In this document: positions 33,148 to 43,694 of the stretch, piece after piece
Layout of the letters: the number at the start of each line of letters is the position of its first letter
How positions within the stretch are numbered: the first letter of the stretch is position 1
NCBI GenBank assembly: GCA_028551475.1
Contig: CM052354.1
Location: 3,765,391 to 3,829,390, forward strand
Direction: 5' to 3'
Length of the DNA: 64,000 nucleotides
Source: Casuarina equisetifolia
Taxonomy: Eukaryota > Streptophyta > Magnoliopsida > Fagales > Casuarinaceae
The notes under the pieces: model-generated
Told to the model about the DNA's origin: nothing
The model's input: the letters and a program-made list of their open reading frames with translations, nothing else
Database searches by the model: none
Program-made: the position numbers and the translations under genes

Positions 33148-36100
33148 ATGGCTACCGCCAATTTGTGCTTTCTCTCCCAGAACCCCACGAAGACCTTCAA
33201 ATTTTCACTCCCAAAGCTCACTCCTAACGTCCCAAAGCACAATTTCCTCGCAATCCCAAGTTTCACTTCCTCATTCCCGCGCTTATTGTGGAGCAAGGTG
33301 GGGCCTTTCAGGAACTCCAGCCGAGTCTCCTGCAACAGTGCCTCAACAATCCCCGTCAGTACAGGCAACTACGAGGTGATCGCTTCATATCTCTTCTTTT
33401 TCCCTCTGTTTGATTTCCTAGAAAGCCCAGGAAGAGGAAAAGGAAAAAAAAAAATTTCCCTTTTTTCTTTGGTTTTGTTTCTTGCTAGGCATTTTCGAGT
33501 AAAATTATGCTCAGCTGATTGCCGGCCCTATAAGAATCCTTTTTTTGGTCTATTCTTTGCTTTCGAGCAGTTTCTCTTTAAGCAAACTGAGCATAATGTG
33601 CTCTTTATGATGCTATGAATTAATTCTCATTTTGGTTCAATCATGTTTGCATATTTCTATCTGGAAAAATTAGAATATTGTATATCAATCGCATAGTTCA
33701 TACAATTGCCCGCTGAAATTGAAAAGAAAGAACACGATAGTGATATAATGATAAAAATGTTGTTCCCACTGTCTAGCCAGAGAGGCGCACGTGAAGCTAG
33801 ACAAGTGGCAATATCACAGGTAAGAATGGAAACAAGCATAGAATTCTGTGGAAGATATAGTAGTTGTAATAATAAGTTTGTCATGCGGAAACGCTAGTTT
33901 TATATTTTATTTTTACAAAATCAACATCAAGCTTTTGTATAATTAATGATTTCAGTAATATTCCACTGAAACAGGCAAATAAGTGAAACCAATTTAGATC
34001 CTCTTTTCTGCTTTTTGACACCTTTAAGAATTTGATCACTACTTTTCCAAGTGCTTCAGGGCGGGCTAACAACTTAACATCTACTGGGTGTGGTGAGGAT
34101 GTTTTGTTGCAGCATGGTCAATACAAAAGGCTATTCCCTAAGTTAAATAATTCCACAAATAGGCTGAAGTTCAAGGAACTTTCTGAGATTCTATTTTCAT
34201 TGACTGTAGTGAAGAATAAACTTAGCCAAAATATTAATGCAGGAACATGAAGCAACAAAGACATTAGTGGCCATCATATCCATGAAATTTGAAATTATTC
34301 TATGAATTAGATTCAAAGTCCTTTTATTCTTTTCTAGTTTGATGCCATCCAACTTATTATGTGAAACATAATGCAGTTTTCTGATGCTTCTTCTGAGGTG
34401 GAATTGAGATTACAACTCAATGAGGCCATTCCCAGTACCAGAGACATATTTGTGGATGCACATGACGCCTCTTTGACAATTAGAGTACAGCATAATGGCT
34501 ATCTCAACACACTTATAGAAACTAATCATCTGTTTGGAAAAATAAAGCCCGCTGAAACAATATGGTTTGGGAGTAAATCATTTTAAATTTCCATGATGCG
34601 TATGTTGGTTGGTCTTCACATGCTTATGCAGGGAATTCATGATTTGAATAGGTACATAGATGATGATGAACTAGTTGTAAACTTGAAAAAGCAAGATCCA
34701 GACTTGAAGTGGCCTGACATTGTAGATTCCTGGGAGTCCTTGACAGTGGCGTCTATTCAAATTCTGCATGGAACATCCATCTACATTGTTGGAAACTCAA
34801 CTGAAATTAACCAGAAAGTGGCTCGGGAACTTGCAGTTGGTCTTGGGTACTGATCTTTCCTTGATTTGGCTAACAATAGATGGCGTTTTTAAGTGACAAG
34901 CTGGTGTTACTGATCATGGTAGTCTGTTATTCTTTTCTGTTCTCTTTAATCAATCTATGTTTTTCCATTCCAGCTTAGGACTCAGTTTATAAGTCATTGC
35001 TTTTCTGGTTGTTAATGATAGTGTAGTTGTTCTTAATGAAGTTAAAATTGATATTAATAGTGATATCTTCTATCATGGGGCGCTGAAATGTCATCATCTT
35101 GTACCTCTATAATTGGTTTTGGTCCCCCTCAGGTTTAGATTCATAATCAGTTTTTGATCCCTAGCATTCCAATTTGGTCCTCGAAATAACAGTCTGTTGT
35201 CAATGTAGCAAAAAAATTGATAGGCTGTATTTGTGCAAAAAAATTGTAATTTTTCTTCTCAAGAAAGAAATAAGAATAATAATGAGCTCAACACCAGTCA
35301 TGCCATTGAAGGCTCTCAACCTTCTTCATGGTATTCATGTTGGTTCTCGTTCTTGTTCCTCTTTCCCCTCTGGCTTCCTCAAACTCTGATTCTCTATTAA
35401 ACTCCGTTGAACCAATCAGCTATCCCAGTTTGTGGAGATTAAAACCAGAACAGATCGGTTTTACCAATTTCATCAGCACCTTCAAAAAGCGGGACAACTC
35501 AAGTGGTTTGGAATTTCAAAGAGAACCACATCAGATTCACTCAAACGGGTTTCGGTAGTGGTGAGTCTGGACCTGAACGCTCTGATCACTTTTGTTATGT
35601 TATGGGTTGAGCTGTTTGTGAACTACATCTTCCATTTTCTCCCAAAGCCCAGCACCTTGTCATTCAAATCTACTAATATTGTTCACATACTCTTTCATCC
35701 ATCTTTTGAGTCAAATTATTGGATTCAGTAACTTCAACTCAGTTCTTTCTTCTTCCTAAATATTGATTAAATATACTTTTTTATAACATGTACGTTTGCT
35801 AGTCACATGTGAATTATCTGACATTTGATCACCCACTACTGTGATGGATTAGGATGGAAGGGCTACAATGATAAAAAGTTGGAAATTCAAGCTTAAAACT
35901 GACAAAACCAGAGTCAAAACCAAATTGATAGCAAACCCAGACTTGGATGGACTAAAATGTATGTCAGCCATTGGATTTTATCACTTGTCACTTACCAGAC
36001 CAGATCCAGATTTAGCTTCATTTTCCCTTGTTTTTTCTCTCTCTCTCTCTCCCCTTCCAAGCATCCAAAGTTTATGTATTGGCACAGGGGATCTTTATTT

Positions 36101-39100
36101 CATTCTTGTAATTAACATCATTGGATACAATTAGTTAATAGGCTGATAAAAAAAATACCATGTTCATTGCTCACCTACATCTAGCGTGGTTCTGCCAATA
36201 GCATCAGGAATATAGGCAAATCTCTTTGGCGCTTTGGTTTTTACCTATTTCTTCTTTCCTAACAGTACCATTTGGTTGAAGCGGTTTTCAGGTACACACC
36301 ACTGAGCACAAAAGAATTGCTGGAAGCATATATCAAGCAAGACTTGGATTCATGTAAGTATGTTGTGGACACAGGCTATTGGCATTGAAGCAATCTCTTT
36401 GCCTCTGCTGAGGAGTTCGTCAATGGCTAATTTCTTGGTTATGCGAAAAAATGAATCTGTAGAATTGAGCTATACTGTCTATTTTCAAAAGATACTGTTT
36501 ATTCTCTTCTATATAAGTTGACTGCATTTGAGTACTATTCATTGGTAAATGATTAGAGTACACGAGGATGATGATGGTAGTACTGGTGGTCATCACCCTC
36601 GTGTACTCTGATCATTTACCAATGAATAGAAATCAATTCCAATATGAGGACAAAAAAATTAGCATGTGCTAAATGTGCCCATTAGATTAGTGATGGTGAC
36701 CAATCCCTATGTTTATAAGGAATGTCTTTTGGACTTTCAATTTCATAGTGCATATTTGATAACTCTTAAAGGTGCCGAATATTATTCATGCATCATGATT
36801 TATAGCTTAACATTACTAGAAGTACTGAAGAGGTTAATTCATTTACAAAATCTGTGAACAAAGCAACAAAAGTCCTTTCCAAATCCAGCTCATTTGGAGG
36901 TATCTCCTCAGTTGGAAACGTCAGATGCTGTATATATTTCTAATGTCACCCATGCCATTTGACAGCCTTTTTTCCCTTAACTGCCTTCTCTTTGCAGCTG
37001 ATCCTTAGTTCTACCTTTCATTCTTTTGTTTTATAACTTTTAACATCTTGCTACAATATGTGTTTATTTTTCTTTGGGACCAAATTCTTCTTAATAAAGC
37101 AAAAAGGATCTTCATGTTGTGCTGTCTGATAGGATCTAATAAGACTTGAAAAGGTGACATCTTGCATGTTATTTTGTAATGACTCATATTATCTACCTTG
37201 GAGTGTATTAACAAGTCTGATCAATTCCAGGGGTGCTTACTGAAGGCTCTGACTCTGTTGCAGAAGCAGAAGGTGCCATATTAGAAAGTTTAAGCAGGTA
37301 TTGTCTATGGCTAGAACTAATCGATCTTTTATTCCCCTCTTCCCCATTTGATTAGAAATAGGGGGCATTCTTCTGTGGGCTTGGTTGGTCTTGCAGTCAT
37401 GTTCGGGCTGTTGTTGCAACAATAGGGGGACAGCATGGAGCTGCTAGAAGGGCTGATAAGTGGCGGCATCTCTATGCTGGATTTACCGTGTGGCTGTCAC
37501 ACACTGAAGCTACAGGTAATTTTCTTTCTTATTGGGTATTGAAAAGCAGAGCAATGAGAAGAAATAATCAAATAGCAGAAAATAAAACAGACCACTATAA
37601 ACGCTGGTTCAAAAATTGCTGCCACGTGCAATATAAACACCAGCTAAGAGCCTCTGTCCAGTGTAAATGCTGACTTCTATTGTTCATTCCATATCTTTAA
37701 GGGAAAAATGATCATTTATGTGTTTCAATTTTCCATTGACTCCTATAATGTGTATTATTGGACATTAGGCTAATAAAGGTAAAATGTAAATGGGATGGTT
37801 ATTGCTGACTTCCATTTTGTAACTGAAATCTGTCTCATCCAATAGCCTTCTTAAACAGATCAGCATGTTCTTCGGAAGTGTGCAAATGAGACATGTAGGG
37901 AAGTTTGGGTTGGCACCTCGATAGGTTTTGTTTGCTCATAGATAACCAGATTGACAGCAATATGCAAAGCAGTTTTTTTTTTTTTTTTCTCACAGTAAAG
38001 GTAATAGCCTAAGGATGAGTCAAGGAAGCTTGCAGCTGGAGTATATCATTGAACAATATTTAGCTTATGCCAATGAGTGGGGCAAAGTGGCCTGTGTCTT
38101 ATTTTTCCCATGAATTGGATAGGAACCAAGTTTGGCATATTTCGCCACCAGTAGGAGCAGCAAGCCATAAAATAACTAGCCCAATTAGAGTTGCCATAAC
38201 CAGCAAGTTGCTGAACTTGAAAAGGAGAGTAAGATGTCTGTTTTGGAAGTCTTTTGAGATATTTGGAGTGGCAAATAGCAGATGTGTTATGGGGCTATAC
38301 GTTTATGCATGAATCCACCAAGGATGGTTAAGTAGATGAGACAAGCAACCAGACAAAAGAGGGAAGGATCAACTGCTGTAGTAACACTAAATCAAAGAGT
38401 TTCAAATTGGTGTTCCCTTTGTAAAAGTGCCATGGTATCGTTCTTTGATTGGGGAAAAGGCCTTTAGTAGGATGGCCAACACTAAAGAATCACAGGTTTT
38501 GTCAAAAGGAAGCTTATTTTACAAATTTTAGAGTAGAAGTTAAAAAATTTATAAGGATGTTTACTTTCTATTTTCCCAACTTATTTCCTGTAACTAACCT
38601 TTTGGTTTTTCAGATTTAATATTTTTTGATGATTTTACTCAACCTAATTTTAGCTGCCGAAAAATAAAACTTGTCATAGTTTTAGCTACTTTAGGGGTAT
38701 CCACTTAGATCTTGCCTTTATCTATTGTTTAGTTTTAGAATTTTTTATTTTTTATTTTTAATATCCAATGTAGTTTGACTTCAGAATTTTCTTATACACC
38801 AGTGAAACACTTCCTCAAATTCCAGTCATTTGGAATACAATATATGAGTCAGCAAAATACTGTATGATATAAAAGTAGTTGGTTGTACCACCATATAGAG
38901 TATTCCCATTCAAAGTACGTTAAAATGGTATATGACAAAAAAGATGAACAAAACTAGTTGTTCTTGTTAAAATAACATTCATGGTATACAGATTGTTACC
39001 GGTTTTTTCATCAAAGAACCTTTTTTCATTATTGTTACGGATTTAACTTTTTGCCAAAATATGTATTGACGGTTAGTTTTTTTTCTCTTTATTTTCCTTA

Positions 39101-41826
39101 GCCAACCTTTTGATTTTCTGAATTTCGTGTAACTTTGGTGTTTTATTTTACTTCTCATAATTTTGGTCACCCTAAAATATCAATTTTTGGTTACTCCTTA
39201 GGTTTGCATGTTTTTTGGTTCCTTCTTTTATATTACATAACTGTAATAGCGTATAAACTTGAATAGATTCTTTTTTTAAGATCCTTTATCATCTCTATTT
39301 TTCCTCCTTGACCAAGAGTTTTGTTGGGCTTTTAGACACTATCATCGACAGATGGTATGAAACTTTTTGTAGACAGGACCGGTGTTGGTTGGTATCAATG
39401 CATGGACCTTACCTAATGGACAAATGGTGTGAACTTGTAGTAAACAGGACCAGTGTTGGTTGGTATTGGTGCACTGGAACTTAGTTCATATGATTAAACA
39501 ATGAACAGGAGGACTGAGTTAGGTCTAGAATTGAATTTCAATTTTCCTACATGGGCTCCACTGCACCCACCCTCTTCCTCTCTGTGTCTTTGTGCTCTCC
39601 TAAAGAGAGGACAGTAAAGGGAGACAAAAGGAAAGCAGAAACAATAAGAGTTGTTGTTCCATGCTTGACAAGATGGTTTGTTGGCAGACGATTGTCCCTA
39701 AGCCCTTGGAGTGCCAGCCCATTTTTACCAGGAGACAATACTAGGGGTGAGGATGGCCACCTCAAGGATTCATAAATCTTACCCTCTGCTTGTTCCCTTA
39801 TTCATCCTAGCCATCACAAATTATCAGCTATTGAACCTAATTGAGGTTTCTGTGGTCCACACAAGCTCATGGAGGCAAAAATTCTTACAAACCTTTCATA
39901 CTTGTTTCTGAGCTAGTTGGAGAAGCTTTTCACATTTTCAGTGATGTAGCTTGGACATGGTTTTTGCATTCTTTGTCAAAAAACTGTCTTAAACTTCTAA
40001 GTTAGTGTATATATACTGATTTCCTATAAAATTCCTCCTGTGAATCTGTCTGCTTTCCTAGGAGGTACTTTGCTGCCAGCTGGCCCACTGTCCTCTTTCC
40101 TGTATGTATGCCACAGAATATGCAATGAGTCAGTCAGTGCCTGTAGCCCTTCTTACATACAGTCATTGAAGATTATAATTGAAATCTAAAAATCAAATAA
40201 TAATGCATTCTCAATGTTCAGCATAGAAGTAACTATATTTTGTCTGATGTATCATACCTGGAGTGAATTCAGTCCTAGGTAGATGTCAGATTAGGCCTTT
40301 TAATGTCAAATTCTGCTGATGTTTGCTTTAATCCCTCGTAAGATGGCCCTTCTCTTTGTGGATTGTGTGCCACAGTGGACGTGCCTGCTTTCTACGTGTA
40401 ATGCTCAAGCCAAATTTCATGTTTGAGCCCCAGATAATAATCCTCATTCTCAGTAGTTAAGAATTTTTTTTTCTATACTTTGTGCTTCATTTTCTGTCAT
40501 CATGGCTGTTGATATATCAATGCAGATGAAGATTCAGCGAAAGAAGAGGCAAGGAGGCAAGTTCAAGATGCTAGACTAGGTTACTCAAATGCAGAAGTTG
40601 TTGTCAAGCTTCAGGGTTGGGATGATGACCAAACCAAAACCGTGGCTCAGGCATCATTGAGTGCCCTTAAACAGTTAGTTCTTTCAGACAAAAAACTTCC
40701 AGGTACTCTTTTATCATATTAGCATCTCATGCTTGTTCTGTTTTTTTTACCAGCAATCGCAACAGGAATCGCCTTATTTTCACACATATATACAGAATTC
40801 TAATGTGACAAGTAAAACCTCTGGTTTGGAGTGTAATTATGCCTCATGAAACAGAGGTAACTGGTTCGGATCTCCTTCCCTTTCCACTTGGGCCAAACCC
40901 ATCTGAGAGAGAAAAAAAGAAGTAAAAAAGTCACTTCTAAAAGAAAAAGCTTTTTCAATATAAATGGTAGACATCCTATGCCAATATGAAGGGTGGAAAA
41001 CGCTTCCGCCAACCTAACCTGTCACGTCTGTAGCCAAAATTGTTGAAAAGCAAGACTGAAGGGCTTTCAAACCTATCTGGCCCATATCCTACTCTTTTCT
41101 TTAAAAAGAAAAAGGAAAATTATTTTTCCTTCAAAGGAGTCTATATCTTACTTGAATGACCTTTATTGCTGTTAGTATCTGTCTTGAAAAAAATGATCTG
41201 GCTTGCCCTATTTGTCAAATGAAAGTACCTGTCAGCATTAAAGGGCCTGAAAAGCCAATGCCATTGACTCCAACCACAAAAGTTTGCATTTAAAACTCTC
41301 AAAAATGGCAAAGAAAAAGAAAAAGGTCAAAAGAGGCCGGCTACTTGTTGTAGCTCAATAGCCAACTGTTGCTTGAATATTGGCTCTAGAATCAAAGCTT
41401 CAATCAAAGCATTTCTCTTAGTTTCAAAGTCCTTGGGGCATCAGTTTTTCTGGGAAGTATACATTGGCTGGGTTCAGAAGTTCTATTGCACATGTAATGC
41501 TACTCTTTTGCTCTTTCTAATATATCTGAAACCTCTTTGCTCGTAGCATTAACTGAATTACTTTTCACAAGTCATATCATATGCACAGAGAACCTGAACT
41601 TACACCTTATAATTACAGAAAATGACAATATATAATGAAACAGAAAATGAATGTTCAGGGTAAGAGAGCAAACTTACTAATTATTGTTAGCCTTCTTGGT
41701 TTGGTGATGTTGGAAGGTAAGAAGAGCTTGTATATAAGGCTGGGATGCCGTGGTGATTGGCCAAATATCAAGCCTCCAGGTTGGGATCCATCAGCTGGGT
41801 ATGATGTCTCTTCTAGTGCTGTCTGA
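33148..41826 (+). CDS. SKL2: Shikimate kinase-like protein 2, chloroplastic, with apparent frameshift (8 coding exons)
   Basis: Exons read as 33148-33375, 34377-34564, 34652-34846, 36292-36353, 37231-37297, 37397-37515, 40526-40704 and 41717-41826. The expected product is about 381 residues; Arabidopsis SKL2 is of similar size. Residues 1-60 look like a plastid transit peptide (S/T/P/F-rich, few acidic), ending near RVSCNSAS. Residues 77-160 form a CS/HSP20-like region (FSDASSEVELRL, WYIDDDELVVNL). A shikimate-kinase-like fold follows, but the nucleotide P-loop is degenerate (YIVGNSTEINQKVA, no GKS/T), so kinase activity is unlikely, as known for SKL proteins. The C terminus is KKSLYIRLGCRGDW through NIKPPGWDPS. 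Oddity: exon 7 has 2 extra T at 40679-40682, so the frame set by exons 1-6 runs to VFFQTKNFQ and then a stop just inside exon 8. The family-like LSDKKLP frame resumes right after the insertion and fits the exon-8 phase. As read, about 45 C-terminal residues are lost. It could be a sequencing error. Confidence 0.85.
34847..36291 (+). other. SKL2 intron 3 (1.4 kb), no nested gene supported
   Basis: This intron holds two overlapping short open frames (35328-35558 and 35432-35731) with no recognisable motif, and a CT run at about 36032-36050. I see no convincing nested gene. Confidence 0.5.
36535..36629 (+). ncRNA. Near-perfect inverted repeat / hairpin in SKL2 intron 4, candidate small-RNA precursor
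   Basis: Arms 36535-36575 and 36589-36629 pair base by base over 41 positions. There is one mismatch (A36568 against C36596) and two G-U wobbles (36554/36610 and 36575/36589), closed by a 13-nt loop. The left arm begins CTATTCATTGGTAAATGA and the right arm ends TCATTTACCAATGAATAG. It lies inside the intron 36354-37230 on the sense strand, so it would be transcribed with SKL2 pre-mRNA. The long near-perfect stem is typical of a young MIRNA or siRNA hairpin, but also of a small foldback element. I do not recognise a known miRNA in either arm. Calling it ncRNA is inference; the structure itself is plain in the sequence. Confidence 0.5.
37516..40525 (+). other. SKL2 intron 6 (3.0 kb), repeat-bearing
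   Basis: The largest intron of the gene. It contains a T-run (37973-37988), AT-rich stretches and an imperfect tandem repeat at 39350-39478, and no coding motif I can support. Its length may reflect old insertions. Confidence 0.5.
39350..39478 (+). repeat. Imperfect tandem repeat, about 70-bp units, in SKL2 intron 6
   Basis: Two copies share ACAGGACCNGTGTTGGTTGG, at 39373-39392 and again about 70 bp later, with similar flanks (AGATGGTATGAA against AAATGGTGTGAA). Divergence is moderate, so the duplication is not recent. Confidence 0.6.
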
Positions 41827-43694
41827 TGCCAAAACCCCTGTGCAACCGTGTATTATTACAGTAGAAATTTTGTTGCTCCAGAATTAAACCCTGTTGATGT
41901 TCGATCAGAGAAGTAACGGAACATTCTTTTCGATACCCTATGCATTCATGTATAGTTAAGGTGTGGTTCAAGTGAAACTGCTTTACCATGGACGGATTTA
42001 ATTCAACCTTCTCGATTGTCGGGTCAAGTCTGGTCCGGAAAACAGGCTTCGGCTCCTTTCTCAAATTGCCCCGTCCTCTTCCTCTTCCCATGTCATGCAT
42101 TTAAGAAAAAAAAAAGAAAAATTTTCCAAAAACATGACTTAGAATTGTCGACAGACCAATAATTCAACGGCTTGACTTAAAATTGTCAACAAACCAATAA
42201 TCCAACAGTTGGCTATTGGCACAAGACTTGGGTTTTAGATTCCATGTTCCATAATTTCCAAACCCTCTTTTATTATTATTAATAAGAATAATAATAATAA
42301 TAATTCATTTTGACTAAAAGCTAAAACTTACTGCTCATAAGATTATTTAAAGATATGTAATTTAAAACTGTAATAGTTTCGAGAATTTGATATAGTTCGT
42401 AGGGCTACTAGCCTGGAATCTATCTTACCCAGCTCAAAAACCAGAGGAAAATGATAATTTCAAGAAATTGCTATGAAGTGTAGAGGAAATTTTAGGTTTT
42501 GAAAATCTAACGCAAATGTATATTTTCTACATTTCCTTTGTCTAAATAATAATAAAAGAGCCTTCATAAACCTTTAAAACTGGCGACAAAGGCATCCAAA
42601 TTTCTGTCAGTGAGAGTAAGAGAACATTGCTTAAAATTAGTTTTTTTTTCCTTCTTTTAATCTTTTTAGCTTCGAAGTACCTCTCCATTTAACATATAAA
42701 TCTATTCGGGTTTCATAAGATCCTCAATGGAGGAATCCATATCTCATTAAATACGAATATGAGAGAACACTGCTTGAAATTGGCTACAAGCCAGTATCCA
42801 TTCCCGTTCCTTTTAACTGAGAAAAATGACATCACTTTAAAATTAACCCGTCACACACCTCCTTTCCTGTAAATAAATCCAGAGCAGTTCGTGGATATTA
42901 GTGATGATTATAATACCTTTATCCACTTCAACGAACGCTACTACTTTACCACGTCGTTGTCATTGGGAACAACTCCCCTGCAACTTTACATGCTTTAGTT
43001 GATGATATGACTGAAAATACTCCAAACTTATATAAGAGTTTTCACGGCCATAATTTGTTCACAAACCTATATCGCCCGACGCATGAAGGAAAGCCGTATC
43101 ATAGAAAGGAATATTAACACCAACTTTGCCTCCAGATTCTTGACCTGCAACAGCAGAACAAAACGCAGGATTGAAGGTTCCAAAATCTTAGTACTTTTAA
43201 GGCTGTCTAGTGGCAAGTAGGTCACAGAGCAAGTCGGCCAAGCACCAATGTCGAATTTGTCCACGCATTTACGGATGGGTGGTATGTTGGTGCGACAGAG
43301 AAGACAATTACCAGAACATAAGGAACACTTTAAGAACATTCACGAGGTAACATCATAGTCCACAACTGGAGAAGAGTCCCAAGACTTTTAAAATGCCAGA
43401 GACACCCTACAAAAACAAAAAGGGGAAACTAGCAGCACATTGACAAAGCAATTTAAGACCCCCACCCCCCCAACATAGACAACAATTAAAGTCCCAGCAA
43501 AAGCTCCATGTTTCACTTTTAGAAAAGCCAGAGACACTTGACAAAAAACGGGAAAACATATTCATGACCCATCATAGACCAAATTACGGAAGCCCTAGCA
43601 CAGTTCCATTAAAGCGAGACGCCCTTTGAAGGAAAACTCAGCACTGAACAAAAAAACCACTTATATAACTTCATGTCGACACATTCGCCAGCTT
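41827..43694. other. Short spacer between convergent SKL2 and RCD1 copy A
   Basis: SKL2 (plus) and the first RCD1-like gene (minus) converge here, so the 1.9 kb should hold both 3' UTRs. An ATT/AAT microsatellite lies at 42270-42305. A curious minus-strand open segment at about 43067-43190 is treated in the findings; no gene is called. Confidence 0.5.
42270..42305 (+). repeat. Trinucleotide microsatellite (ATT/AAT)
   Basis: TATTATTATT followed by AATAAGAATAATAATAATAATAA. The two halves are mutually complementary and could form a small hairpin near the SKL2 3' end. Confidence 0.75.

Noticed and set aside
35328..35731. Overlapping open frames in SKL2 intron 3 as a nested gene
   Set aside because: They are short, in two different frames, without recognisable motifs or codon pattern. 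They sit within a clearly delimited intron.
40826..40890. tRNA-like words (CATGAAACAG and GGTTCGGATC) suggesting a tRNA or SINE head
   Set aside because: I could not fold a full cloverleaf or find an A-box at correct spacing. It is left as a chance or decayed SINE resemblance.
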